From Acidobacteriota bacterium (GTDB lineage Bacteria > Acidobacteriota > Terriglobia > Versatilivoradales > Versatilivoraceae): a stretch of DNA of 9,361 bases. The stretch lies in the NCBI GenBank assembly GCA_028875135.1, contig JAPPFQ010000017.1:1-9361 (forward strand). The letters run 5' to 3'. Both the position numbers and the translations under genes were made by a program. The notes beneath the pieces were generated by a model that worked only from the letters and a program-made list of their open reading frames with translations, was not told the DNA's origin and made no database searches. Positions 1 through 6,504 of the stretch are shown one piece after another. Every line of letters starts with the position of its first letter. Position 1 is the first letter of the stretch.

Positions 1-3000
1 CGCTCCAACTGGTGTAGGTCGCAACTGCCGTCCCGTTGAAGGTCACCGTGGAGGCGTTGGCGCCCGTCCCGCGCGAGTCCCCGAAGCCAGAGCCCGTGAT
101 GGTGACCACGGTCCCCACCGGCCCCGAGGCAGGACTCAGCGACAGCGCCTGGACCCCCGTGACGGTGACGGTGGCCAGTTGCTGGCCCCGCCTTTGGGTG
201 GAGGTAATGTACTCATACAGGTAGTAGGGGGTATCGGTCAGGCCGATCCCGGTGACACGGGTGTCGCCCCTGCCCACCCTGCTCCCGGTCTCGGTGATGA
301 CGACCCGGTTGTCCTGGCCGATGATCTTGCGGATCTGGATGGCGCCGACGTGCATCGAGGTCCAGGCGAGGGTGGTCGAGCAGGTGGTCTGCCCCGCCGC
401 AATGGTGCAGGGATTGGGGATGGCCGTCAGGGTGCCCTCGGGCGTGGTGGACCGGTTGCGGTCGCGGATCACCACCGAGACATCCGGGATCGCGATCCCC
501 TCATAGCGGCTGTCGGCGCTGCCGGCCGCATGGCTGATGACCTCGGTCTCCCCCACCGTGTCGTCGTCCCGGCCGACCGAGACGGTGATCCACTGGGGGG
601 CGTCCCAGTTCGAGGGGGTGAAGGTCAACCGCGCGGGCCTGACCGTCACGTCGGCCGCGTTGTCAGAGCCCCGGCTGACCGACAGAGCGATCGCCACATC
701 CGAGGTCGGCGCCGCGCCCAGCTCCAGCGTGTAGGCCCCGGTATGCCCCTCGGTGAGCCGCAAGCTGTTGGTCAAGGCCGGCACCCCGGGCGTGTCGGGG
801 TCATCGTCGTCATCGATGGTCACCACCACGCTGACCTCTCCCACGGCCCCGCCCTCGCTGATCGCCGCCAGCCGGCCGCCCAGGTAGACGTACTCCCGGG
901 TGGGAGCCGGCGAGGCCATTGCCGCGGCGAAGGCCGCATCCCGCCACAGCCCGTCCCGCAACGACGAACTCGACCCCGTGGCGGCCCGCCTGATCGTGTG
1001 GGTGATGCTCTCGACCTCATCCGCCAGGTCGCTGTCCTGCCCCGCCTCCACCCGCACCTCCTGCGGCGTGTCCCAGTTCGAGGCGGTGAAGTCCAGCCTG
1101 GCCGGACTCACCGTCAGGTCGCCGCCCGACGGCGCCGCCACAGCTACCGTCACCGACGAGGCCGGCGCCCGGTTCAGCACCACCGTGTACTTGCCCATGT
1201 TCCCTTCGGTGATCCGCAGCCGCGTGGTCGAAACCGTCAGCTCCTCGGTCCCCCCAGGCCCTCCGGTCCCCTCGTCGTCGGCGATGGTCACCTTCACCCC
1301 GTCCACCGCCAGGCCGCTGTAGGCCTCGTCGGTGCTCGTCACCGCATGGGCGAGGGTCTCGGTCTCGTCCTCGGCGTCCTCGTCCTCCCCAGCCGTCACC
1401 GTCACCGTCTGCGCCGTGCTCCAATCCTCCGTGGTGAAGGTCAATGTCGCCGAGTCCACCGTCAGGTCGCCCCCCGCCGTCACCGCCACCGTCACCTCGG
1501 CCGACGGCGCCTCGTTCAGCACCACCGTATAGGCGCCCGTCTCCCCCTCCTCGATGGTCAGCTCCACCGGGTCCACCCGCACCCCCGCCCCCGCGTCGTT
1601 GTCACTCACCGTCACCTCGACCGGGTCCACCGCCAGGTTGTGGTAGCTCCCGTCGGCGCTCGCCGTCCGGTGAACGATGGTGTCGACCTCGTCCACCCGG
1701 TCGTCGTCCTCCCCCGCCGTCACCGTCACCGTCTGCGGCTCGTTCCAGTCGGCGGGCGTGAAGACCGGCAGGATGTCCACCGACAGGTCCGTCCCCTCGG
1801 GAGCGAACATCGATACCGTCACCGCCGAGGCCGGCTTCGAGTCCAGCACCACCGTATAGGTCCCCTCGCCCCCCTCCTCGACCGTCAGCTCGGTCGGGTC
1901 GACGGTCACCCCCGTCACCGTGAACGGCGCCCCGTTGCTCGCCTTCCCTCCCACCGTCACCACCACGTCGCCCGCCGTCGCCCCCGCCGGCACCACCGCC
2001 GCGATCGAGGTCGCGCTCCAACCGGTCGTGGCCGCCGGGGTCCCGTTGAAGGCGACCGTCGAGGTCCCCTTCGCCGCCCCGAAACTCGAACCCGAGATCG
2101 CCACCGGCCCGCCCGCCGGGCCCGCCGCCGGCTCCAGGCCGCTGATCCAGGGCTCGTCGTCGGTCAGACGGATGGTGCAGCCCGCCTCCTCGTAGCCCGC
2201 CGCCTTCACCCTCAGCTCGATCGTCTCCTCTCCCTCCGGGAGGCTGTCGTCAACCACCCTCAGCTTGGGATCCATCCTCCCCGACCTCCGACCCGAGGCG
2301 ATCGCCAGCCTCCCCACCGTGTAGTCGGTCCCCTCCTTGGCCGTCCCCGCATGGGTGACGGCAAAGGTCACCCCAGTGGCCGGCTCATACCCCGAGTCCA
2401 CCCGGGCGGTGATCTCGCCCATCCCCGACGGCTCCGAAACCGACGACGGGCACGCCAGCCGGACCGGCGCAATCACCGTGAACGGGACCCCGTTGCTCGC
2501 CACGCCTCCCACCCTCACCACCACGTCGCCCGACCTCGCCCCCGCCGGCGCCACCGCCGCGATCGAGGTGTCGCTCCAGGTTGTCGTGGCCGCCGGGGTC
2601 CCGTTGAAGGTCACCGTCGAGAACCGCTTCCTCGCCCCGAAGTTCGCCCCCGTGATCACCACCCCGGTCCCCGGCACTCCCGAGGTGGGATCGATCCCCC
2701 CGATCGACGGCGCCGGCGTCACCGTGAACCCCACCCCGTTGCTCACCTGGCCTCCCACCGTCACCAGCACCCGGCCCGTCGCCGCCCCCGCCGGCACCAC
2801 CGCCGCGATCGAGGTCGCACTCCAACTGGTGGTGGCCGCCGGGGTCCCGTTGAAGGTCACCGTCGAGGTCCCCTTGGCGGCCCCGAAGCTCAACCCCGTG
2901 ATCGTGACACTCACTCCCGCCCCCGCCGAGGTCGGATCGAGGCCGCTGATCCACGGCGCCGGCGCCCCCTCGGGGTCGTCATCTCCCAGCGTGAGCGCGC

Positions 3001-3643
3001 AACTGTCGCTGATGTAGCCCTCCGCGCTCACCCCGTAGACGATCTGCTCGGGGCCCTCCCTGCCCGCATCGTCGAGGACCGTCAGCGTCCCCGTCCCGGT
3101 GCGCTCCCCCGCCGCCAGCGCCAGGCTCTCCGGCGCCGTGTAGTCCGCCCCGTGGGTCGCCCGCCCCCGGTAGCTCAACGCCACCGTCACCGCCTCGGTC
3201 ACCGGCCCCGACCGGTGCACCCCCACGTCGAAGGTCCCCGCAGGCTCCGATAGCCTGCCGCCCCCCAGTGCGCAGAAGGCCGTCAGCACACCCAGCCGCG
3301 TGTAGGTCGCCCCGTTGCTCGCCGCGCCCCCCACCGTCACCACCACCGCGCCGGCCCCGTAGGGAAGGCTCGACGGCGGACTCACTTCGATCTCGGTGTC
3401 GCTCCACTGGTGGTAGCGCGAGGCCTCCCTCCCCCCGAAGGTCACCGTCGAAGTCCCCCGGCTCGACCCGAACCCCGTCCCCGCGATCGTCACCCGGGTT
3501 GTGTTGGTCCCCCTTTCCGGCGAGATCGAGGCGATTGCAGGCGCCGCCCCGGCCTCCAGCCCCAAGAGGCCTCCCGCCAGGGCCGTCAGCAACGCCCCCG
3601 CCAGCTTGTGTCTCAACCGCAGAGTGGAATACCGGTCTCTCAT
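1..3643 (-). CDS. Giant exported TIG/Calx-beta repeat protein, N-terminal 1214 residues (C-terminus beyond left edge)
   Basis: Seen: one frame stays open from ATG at 3643 to the left edge, and spot translation at many points along it stays in register. A GTGAGG ribosome site lies just upstream. Residues 1-35 form a signal peptide: basic start, then Leu/Ala/Gly-rich core ending around AGAAPA. IPT/TIG domains lie at about 37-115, 228-310, 311-390, 498-576 and 1163 to the edge, with the recurring signature STVTFNGTPAATT. Calx-beta-like domains lie at about 118-222 and 393-497. Four acidic sandwich repeats lie at about 577-683, 686-788, 795-949 and 955-1068, with signatures TYTVVL, W-x-x-x-Q-x-VTV and terminal DDD/DND. 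A short Cys-pair module (C1079, C1088) follows. Known: such modules build long extracellular, often Ca2+-binding, stalks of adhesins or surface enzymes. Inferred: exported surface or adhesin-like protein. No anchor or catalytic domain is visible because the C-terminus is missing. Confidence 0.93.
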   Translation of the reverse strand, partial: MRDRYSTLRLRHKLAGALLTALAGGLLGLEAGAAPAIASISPERGTNTTRVTIAGTGFGSSRGTSTVTFGGREASRYHQWSDTEIEVSPPSSLPYGAGAVVVTVGGAASNGATYTRLGVLTAFCALGGGRLSEPAGTFDVGVHRSGPVTEAVTVALSYRGRATHGADYTAPESLALAAGERTGTGTLTVLDDAGREGPEQIVYGVSAEGYISDSCALTLGDDDPEGAPAPWISGLDPTSAGAGVSVTITGLSFGAAKGTSTVTFNGTPAATTSWSATSIAAVVPAGAATGRVLVTVGGQVSNGVGFTVTPAPSIGGIDPTSGVPGTGVVITGANFGARKRFSTVTFNGTPAATTTWSDTSIAAVAPAGARSGDVVVRVGGVASNGVPFTVIAPVRLACPSSVSEPSGMGEITARVDSGYEPATGVTFAVTHAGTAKEGTDYTVGRLAIASGRRSGRMDPKLRVVDDSLPEGEETIELRVKAAGYEEAGCTIRLTDDEPWISGLEPAAGPAGGPVAISGSSFGAAKGTSTVAFNGTPAATTGWSATSIAAVVPAGATAGDVVVTVGGKASNGAPFTVTGVTVDPTELTVEEGGEGTYTVVLDSKPASAVTVSMFAPEGTDLSVDILPVFTPADWNEPQTVTVTAGEDDDRVDEVDTIVHRTASADGSYHNLAVDPVEVTVSDNDAGAGVRVDPVELTIEEGETGAYTVVLNEAPSAEVTVAVTAGGDLTVDSATLTFTTEDWSTAQTVTVTAGEDEDAEDETETLAHAVTSTDEAYSGLAVDGVKVTIADDEGTGGPGGTEELTVSTTRLRITEGNMGKYTVVLNRAPASSVTVAVAAPSGGDLTVSPARLDFTASNWDTPQEVRVEAGQDSDLADEVESITHTIRRAATGSSSSLRDGLWRDAAFAAAMASPAPTREYVYLGGRLAAISEGGAVGEVSVVVTIDDDDDPDTPGVPALTNSLRLTEGHTGAYTLELGAAPTSDVAIALSVSRGSDNAADVTVRPARLTFTPSNWDAPQWITVSVGRDDDTVGETEVISHAAGSADSRYEGIAIPDVSVVIRDRNRSTTPEGTLTAIPNPCTIAAGQTTCSTTLAWTSMHVGAIQIRKIIGQDNRVVITETGSRVGRGDTRVTGIGLTDTPYYLYEYITSTQRRGQQLATVTVTGVQALSLSPASGPVGTVVTITGSGFGDSRGTGANASTVTFNGTAVATYTSWS
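1922..2090 (-). repeat. TIG-module DNA repeat, copy A
   Basis: This is a 169-base unit inside the giant repeat gene. It matches the units at 2480-2648 and 2726-2894 in register and without indels, as judged by the equal distance between the GAAC start and the CCCCGAA near the end. Copies A and C share a block of 36 identical bases (1979-2014 versus 2783-2818). All three also share the block encoding FNGTPAATT. High similarity at DNA level implies recent duplication or gene conversion between modules. Confidence 0.85.
2480..2648 (-). repeat. TIG-module DNA repeat, copy B
   Basis: The middle copy of the 169-base unit encodes the core of the third TIG domain. It begins 246 bases before copy C, so these two TIG domains are nearly tandem. 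It has diverged more than A and C at its end (residues ARKRF replace AAKGT). Confidence 0.8.
2726..2894 (-). repeat. TIG-module DNA repeat, copy C
   Basis: This copy encodes the core of the second TIG domain. It shares with copy A the AAKGTSTV motif and the 36-base identical block at 2783-2818. A further, partly visible and more diverged copy lies at the left edge (about 1-110, the fifth TIG domain). Confidence 0.83.
3535..3643 (-). other. Sec signal peptide of the giant repeat protein
   Basis: The first ~35 residues have arginines and a lysine up to residue 13, then an uninterrupted hydrophobic Leu/Ala/Gly stretch (about 14-29) and a small-residue cleavage region around AGAAPA. The first TIG strand (SISPERGT) starts a few residues later, so the mature protein begins directly with a sandwich domain. 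The exact cleavage site is inferred. Confidence 0.8.
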
Positions 3644-3865
3644 CGGAACCTCACTGGAATCTCGTCGGACTGGGCCGGAGGCCGCCCGCGAGCGCAGGGG
3701 CGGGGAGGAGAGAGCGCCCGCCCCTGTCGAACTCATGCCCCCCTGGAACCGACCGACCGTGTCCCGGCTTCCCGGTCAGCGGCATCGAGGGCGAACTCCC
3801 GGGAGCCGGCCAAGGGGCGAATCAAGGAGGCGATGGGTGCATCGATCTGCACCACGGCGCAGAGG
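3644..3865. other. GC-rich leader upstream of the giant repeat gene, no gene seen
   Basis: This stretch separates the start codon of the giant protein from the AT-rich island. Reading frames through it have atypical Arg/Pro/Gly-rich composition and no recognisable motif. If the gene's promoter lies in the island, this would be a 5' untranslated leader of over 200 bases. No riboswitch or attenuator could be recognised. Confidence 0.4.
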
Positions 3866-3869
3866 ATGT

Positions 3870-3884
3870 TTAATGAGACATTAA
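3870..3884. repeat. Inverted repeat TTAATG-N3-CATTAA
   Basis: Perfect 6-base arms around AGA. It lies where the -10 region would be for the minus-strand TTGACA at 3892-3887, a position suited to a repressor operator. Regulator unknown. Confidence 0.5.
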
Positions 3885-3893
3885 CTTGTCAAG

Positions 3894-3916
3894 TATTTTT
3901 TTACTGTAAAAAAATA
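3894..3916. repeat. 23-base perfect palindrome with 11-base arms
   Basis: The arms are 3894-3904 and 3906-3916 around one central T (3905). Each half is a T-run or A-run joined to a TAC/GTA core (TTTAC-T-GTAAA). It could be a dimeric regulator's operator. Because the outer part is poly-T then poly-A, it could also act as a bidirectional intrinsic terminator or a bent-DNA element. Confidence 0.6.
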
Positions 3917-3920
3917 ATGA

Positions 3921-3940
3921 ATATGCAATAAAGTGCATAT
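3921..3940. repeat. Inverted repeat ATATGCA-N6-TGCATAT
   Basis: Perfect 7-base arms (3921-3927 and 3934-3940) are separated by 6 bases. The half-sites are about 13 bases apart centre to centre. It sits directly upstream of the coding-like remnant at 3941 and could be an operator. Inference only. Confidence 0.5.
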
Positions 3941-4141
3941 AGGACTATCCTTCACAGCGGCTCCATCCCCACGGAAAAGCCCTTCGACCTCATCCGCCAG
4001 CCCATGCAACGCTCCGGCTCCGGCGCCAGAATCCTGGAGGCCAGGCTCGGTTTCAAGCCCCGGTCCCTTCGCCGCATCCTCGACCGCCGCCGCCCCCGGG
4101 TCCCCTCCGTCGACCGCGCCATGGTGGCCTCAACCCGCCTT
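3941..4141 (+). pseudogene. Coding-like remnant, possible helix-turn-helix fragment
   Basis: Seen: the frame containing codons 3941-4141 ends almost every codon in C or G up to about 4130, as real genes do here. The bias collapses after about 4135 although the frame stays open to 4417. There is no start codon before ATG at 4004. The segment GARILEARLGFKPRSLRRIL, followed by R-R-P-R-V-P-S-V-D-R-A-M, resembles the A-x-x-x-G-x-x-x-R-x-L-x-R-I-L core of small helix-turn-helix domains. Inferred: fragment of a DNA-binding protein gene that has lost both its start and its 3' end, or a short functional gene with an unusual start. It lies next to the palindrome cluster. The family assignment is tentative. 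Confidence 0.3.
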
Positions 4142-4388
4142 CGTGGTTCAGTTCCAGCGGCCCGACTAGGATGTGCTGGGAAATCCGGTCCGGATGGCGA
4201 GATGCCTGCCTGGCTCTGCCGGCGAGGCCGAAGTCAGTCAGGAGCGGGGGACGGGCGCCCCAACCGGCCGAGGAGCGGTCCGGCTACCTGCTCCGGTCCC
4301 GACCGGAAGAGGCCGAGGACTATCCCCCCACAGTCCTGCGCTTGGCGGCGAGGCTACAGTGACACGATCGTTCGCATGCATCGACCCG
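4142..4388. other. Intergenic stretch with no supported gene
   Basis: Open frames here encode unstructured Arg/Pro/Gly-rich peptides without motifs, ribosome sites or consistent third-position bias. No RNA gene or terminator with a T-run was recognised. It is best read as spacer upstream of the operon promoter. Confidence 0.5.
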
Positions 4389-4418
4389 ATGAGAAATTCG
4401 GGCTTATCTCGGTATAAT
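4389..4418 (+). promoter_or_regulatory. Sigma70-type promoter of the three-gene operon
   Basis: A perfect -10 box TATAAT lies at 4413-4418. At 18-base spacing there is ATGAGA (4389-4394), a 4/6 match to TTGACA. A start site near 4425 would give a leader of about 48 bases before the first ATG. CCCGA (4385-4389) and TCGGG (4398-4402) form a small inverted repeat flanking the -35, a possible operator. Confidence 0.65.
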
Positions 4419-4472
4419 GGATGAACCTCGCTCTCACAGAGGACATTCCAGCGGAAATCGAGGACAGGGCCG

Positions 4473-5315
4473 ATGAGCGACATCAGCTATAGCACAGTGG
4501 GGTTTCGGGACCGGGACGTGGAGGCTGCCCTGGACGGGGTCGCTGCCGCGGGATTCACCCAAACCGAGGTAATGGGACAGGAGCCTCACCTGGCAGTCCC
4601 TCCCACCGGAAGGGCCTTGGCGGACTTTCGAGCCCGCCTGGCGGCCCGAGGGCTTCGGGCCAGAACGGTCCATGCTCCCCTGACCCGGAATGTCCTGGGA
4701 GCGCCCGAGGAAAACTGGCGCCTGGAAGTGGTCGAGAAATTGGCCGGCTACCTTCGGCTGGCCGCCGCACTGGAAGCCACCGAGGTCGTAATCCATCCGG
4801 TGCCCAACCCCATTTTCGTTCCCGAGGGAGACGATCCCGAGGTGGCTCGACGCATCGCGGAAGCGGTTCCTCGGTCCCTGGATCGACTGGTTCCGGTCGC
4901 CCAAAGCGAGGGCGTCCGCATCCTGCTGGAAAACCTGCCCTACTCCTGCGGCTATCCCTACCTCGGCATGCAGGAACTACGGCCGCTGGTGGACGGTTAC
5001 CCCGCGGAGCAGTTGGGGTTGGTGATCGATACCGGACACGCCTGGACGATGAAACGGGATCCCTCCCGGGAGATCGAGATCGCCGGGTCCCGACTCCGGG
5101 GAACCCACCTGCAGGACGTCGACTACGACCAACCCAACGACAACCACTGGATCCCGACCCATGGAGGACTGGACTGGCCGGCCATTCGCAAGGCGCTGGC
5201 CTCGGTCGGATATCCCGGTCCCTGGACCTTTGAAGTCGCCCGGGGGACCCGGGACGAGACCCCTGACCAATTGGCGCTCTTGACCCGCCAGGTGGCGCAC
5301 TCCTGGGGCCTGTAA
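4473..5315 (+). CDS. Sugar phosphate isomerase/epimerase family protein (xylose isomerase-like TIM barrel)
   Basis: The 280-residue protein matches the single-barrel AP endonuclease family 2 / xylose isomerase-like fold in length and layout. Seen: candidate divalent metal ligands on successive barrel strands at E153 (LLENLP), D186 and H189 (VIDTGHAW), H212 (GTHLQDVD), D215 or D217, H225 or H230, and E254 (WTFEVARG). Barrel strands TEVVIHPVPNP and RILLENLP are clear. Known: the family isomerises or epimerises sugars, keto-acids or inositol derivatives, and some members are dehydratases or endonucleases. A GAGGA ribosome site at 4460-4464 fits the ATG. It is the first gene of a three-gene operon, and its TAA directly abuts the next ATG. 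Inferred: cytoplasmic isomerase or epimerase in sugar-acid catabolism. The substrate is unknown. Confidence 0.88.
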   Translation: MSDISYSTVGFRDRDVEAALDGVAAAGFTQTEVMGQEPHLAVPPTGRALADFRARLAARGLRARTVHAPLTRNVLGAPEENWRLEVVEKLAGYLRLAAALEATEVVIHPVPNPIFVPEGDDPEVARRIAEAVPRSLDRLVPVAQSEGVRILLENLPYSCGYPYLGMQELRPLVDGYPAEQLGLVIDTGHAWTMKRDPSREIEIAGSRLRGTHLQDVDYDQPNDNHWIPTHGGLDWPAIRKALASVGYPGPWTFEVARGTRDETPDQLALLTRQVAHSWGL

Positions 5316-6503
5316 ATGAAGATTACCGGCATCCGTGTCCGTGGCGGCCGCCTTTCCAGCCTGACTTTCGTCGAGGTGGACACCGACGAAGGCTTGACCG
5401 GAATCGGGGTCACGGGCTCGCCCTCCTGGATCATCGGTCCCATTGTCCTGGACCCCTGGGGAGGGTTGATCCGCTTTCTGGCCGGCCGGGACCCGCTGGA
5501 ACCCGGCCGCCTCTGGGTGCGAATGTTCCAGGACTGGCAGGCCCTCAGGGGGCGCGGCGGCGAGGGCGGCATGGCCGTCAATGCCATGGGAGCCGTCGAC
5601 ATGGCTCTTTGGGACCTGGCCGGAAAAGCCCTGAACCAGCCGCTCAGCAAGCTGCTGGGGGGTGCGGTTCAGCGCCGGGTCATGGCCTATGCCAGCGGCA
5701 CGGCCTTCGATCCCGACTCCCTGGCGGGAAATGTCCCCCCTCGGTTGAAGTCCCCCGAGCAGTTGGCGGCGGAGAGCCGAGCCTTCGTCCGGCAGGGGTT
5801 CCGGGCCATCAAGTTCGGCTGGGGCAACCACTTCCGGACCGAGGACGAAGAGAGGCTGGCCGCCATCCGCCAGGCCATCGGGCCCGAGACCCGCCTGATG
5901 CTCGACTTCGGCTGCCCCGCCTACTGGACCCCCGGCTGGAACCTCAAGGAAGCCCTTCGAGCCACCCGCTTCCTGGAGGCGTTCGACCTCTACTTCCTGG
6001 AGGAGCCCATGCCCCCCTTCGACGTGGACGGCTACGCGGCGCTGACCCGGGCCGCCGAGGTCAGGATCGCTTCCGGGGAAAGCCTCGGCACCACCCGTGA
6101 GTTCCAACCCTTCATCGACCGCAGGGCGCTGGATATCGTCCAGCCCGACGCCGCCCAGATGGGGGTTACCCAGTTTCACTACGTCGCCCGTCGGGCCGAG
6201 GAAGCCGGCCTGCTCTGCATCCCCCACAGCCCCTGGTCGGCCACCGTGGTTGCCGCCCACCTCCACCTTCTTTCCACCGTGACCAACGGAGCCATGGTGG
6301 AATATCCCGGCTGGGAGGCCCTGCGCGACCCTTCGACCTCGGCTTACCGGATCACCAGGATGGCCCACGAGGAAGCCATCGAGCGCCCACTGAAGCTGAT
6401 CGACGGCTACCTCCGGCTTCCGGAAAGCCCGGGCCTGGGGTTGGGCAACTACGTCCCTGAGGCGCTCTCGAGGATGGAGCGGCTTGCGGCGCAAGGAGAT
6501 TGA
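5316..6503 (+). CDS. Enolase-superfamily enzyme, mandelate racemase/muconate lactonizing type (probable acid-sugar dehydratase)
   Basis: The 395-residue length is typical of the family. Seen: an N-terminal capping domain (1-~115, ending in the helix AVDMALWDLAGKALNQPL), then a barrel. Metal ligands are D197 (LMLDFG), the Glu of LEEP (E229/E230) and E255 (ASGES). An Asp-His dyad corresponding to mandelate racemase D270/H297 is present as D278 (VQPDAAQ) and H304 (IPHSPW). K166 in AIKFGWG sits where KxK normally lies, and the second Lys is replaced by Gly. Known: the superfamily abstracts the proton alpha to a carboxylate; most members with the His-Asp dyad are sugar-acid dehydratases or racemases. 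Inferred: His-dependent dehydratase giving a 2-keto-3-deoxy acid. Its ATG starts at the base after the upstream stop, so translation is probably coupled. Confidence 0.92.
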   Translation: MKITGIRVRGGRLSSLTFVEVDTDEGLTGIGVTGSPSWIIGPIVLDPWGGLIRFLAGRDPLEPGRLWVRMFQDWQALRGRGGEGGMAVNAMGAVDMALWDLAGKALNQPLSKLLGGAVQRRVMAYASGTAFDPDSLAGNVPPRLKSPEQLAAESRAFVRQGFRAIKFGWGNHFRTEDEERLAAIRQAIGPETRLMLDFGCPAYWTPGWNLKEALRATRFLEAFDLYFLEEPMPPFDVDGYAALTRAAEVRIASGESLGTTREFQPFIDRRALDIVQPDAAQMGVTQFHYVARRAEEAGLLCIPHSPWSATVVAAHLHLLSTVTNGAMVEYPGWEALRDPSTSAYRITRMAHEEAIERPLKLIDGYLRLPESPGLGLGNYVPEALSRMERLAAQGD

Positions 6504-6504
6504 C

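Larger units (their letters stand above)
3866..3945. promoter_or_regulatory. AT-rich island with four consecutive palindromes, likely regulatory region
   Basis: This sharply AT-rich segment lies in otherwise GC-rich DNA. In about 70 bases it contains TTAATG-AGA-CATTAA (3870-3884), ACTTG-T-CAAGT (3884-3894), a 23-base palindrome with 11-base arms (3894-3916) and ATATGCA-N6-TGCATAT (3921-3940). On the minus strand a perfect TTGACA lies at 3892-3887, pointing toward the giant repeat gene, but only weak -10 candidates follow (for example TAAACA at 3872-3867). Inferred: promoter and operator region of the minus-strand gene. The regulator is unknown. Confidence 0.55.

Noticed and set aside
179..3253. 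A 1024-codon plus-strand open frame antisense to the giant repeat protein
   Set aside because: It is extremely Arg/His/Pro/Gly-rich with no domain or ribosome site. It lies wholly opposite a well-formed minus-strand gene whose GC-rich codons and lack of certain triplets remove stops on the opposite strand, so it is a codon-bias shadow.
1..3643. Direct repeats considered as a CRISPR or satellite array
   Set aside because: The repeat units are in frame, about 169 bases or longer, and encode TIG domains. The spacing and lack of short uniform spacers exclude a CRISPR array.
4173..4424. Small open frames before the operon promoter
   Set aside because: They run through the promoter region, have no ribosome site or motif, and lack the third-position bias of the flanking genes.
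4977..6494. A 505-codon minus-strand open frame opposite the isomerase and enolase-type genes
   Set aside because: It has no family motifs and low-complexity composition, and it is opposite genes with complete catalytic residues. It is a shadow frame.
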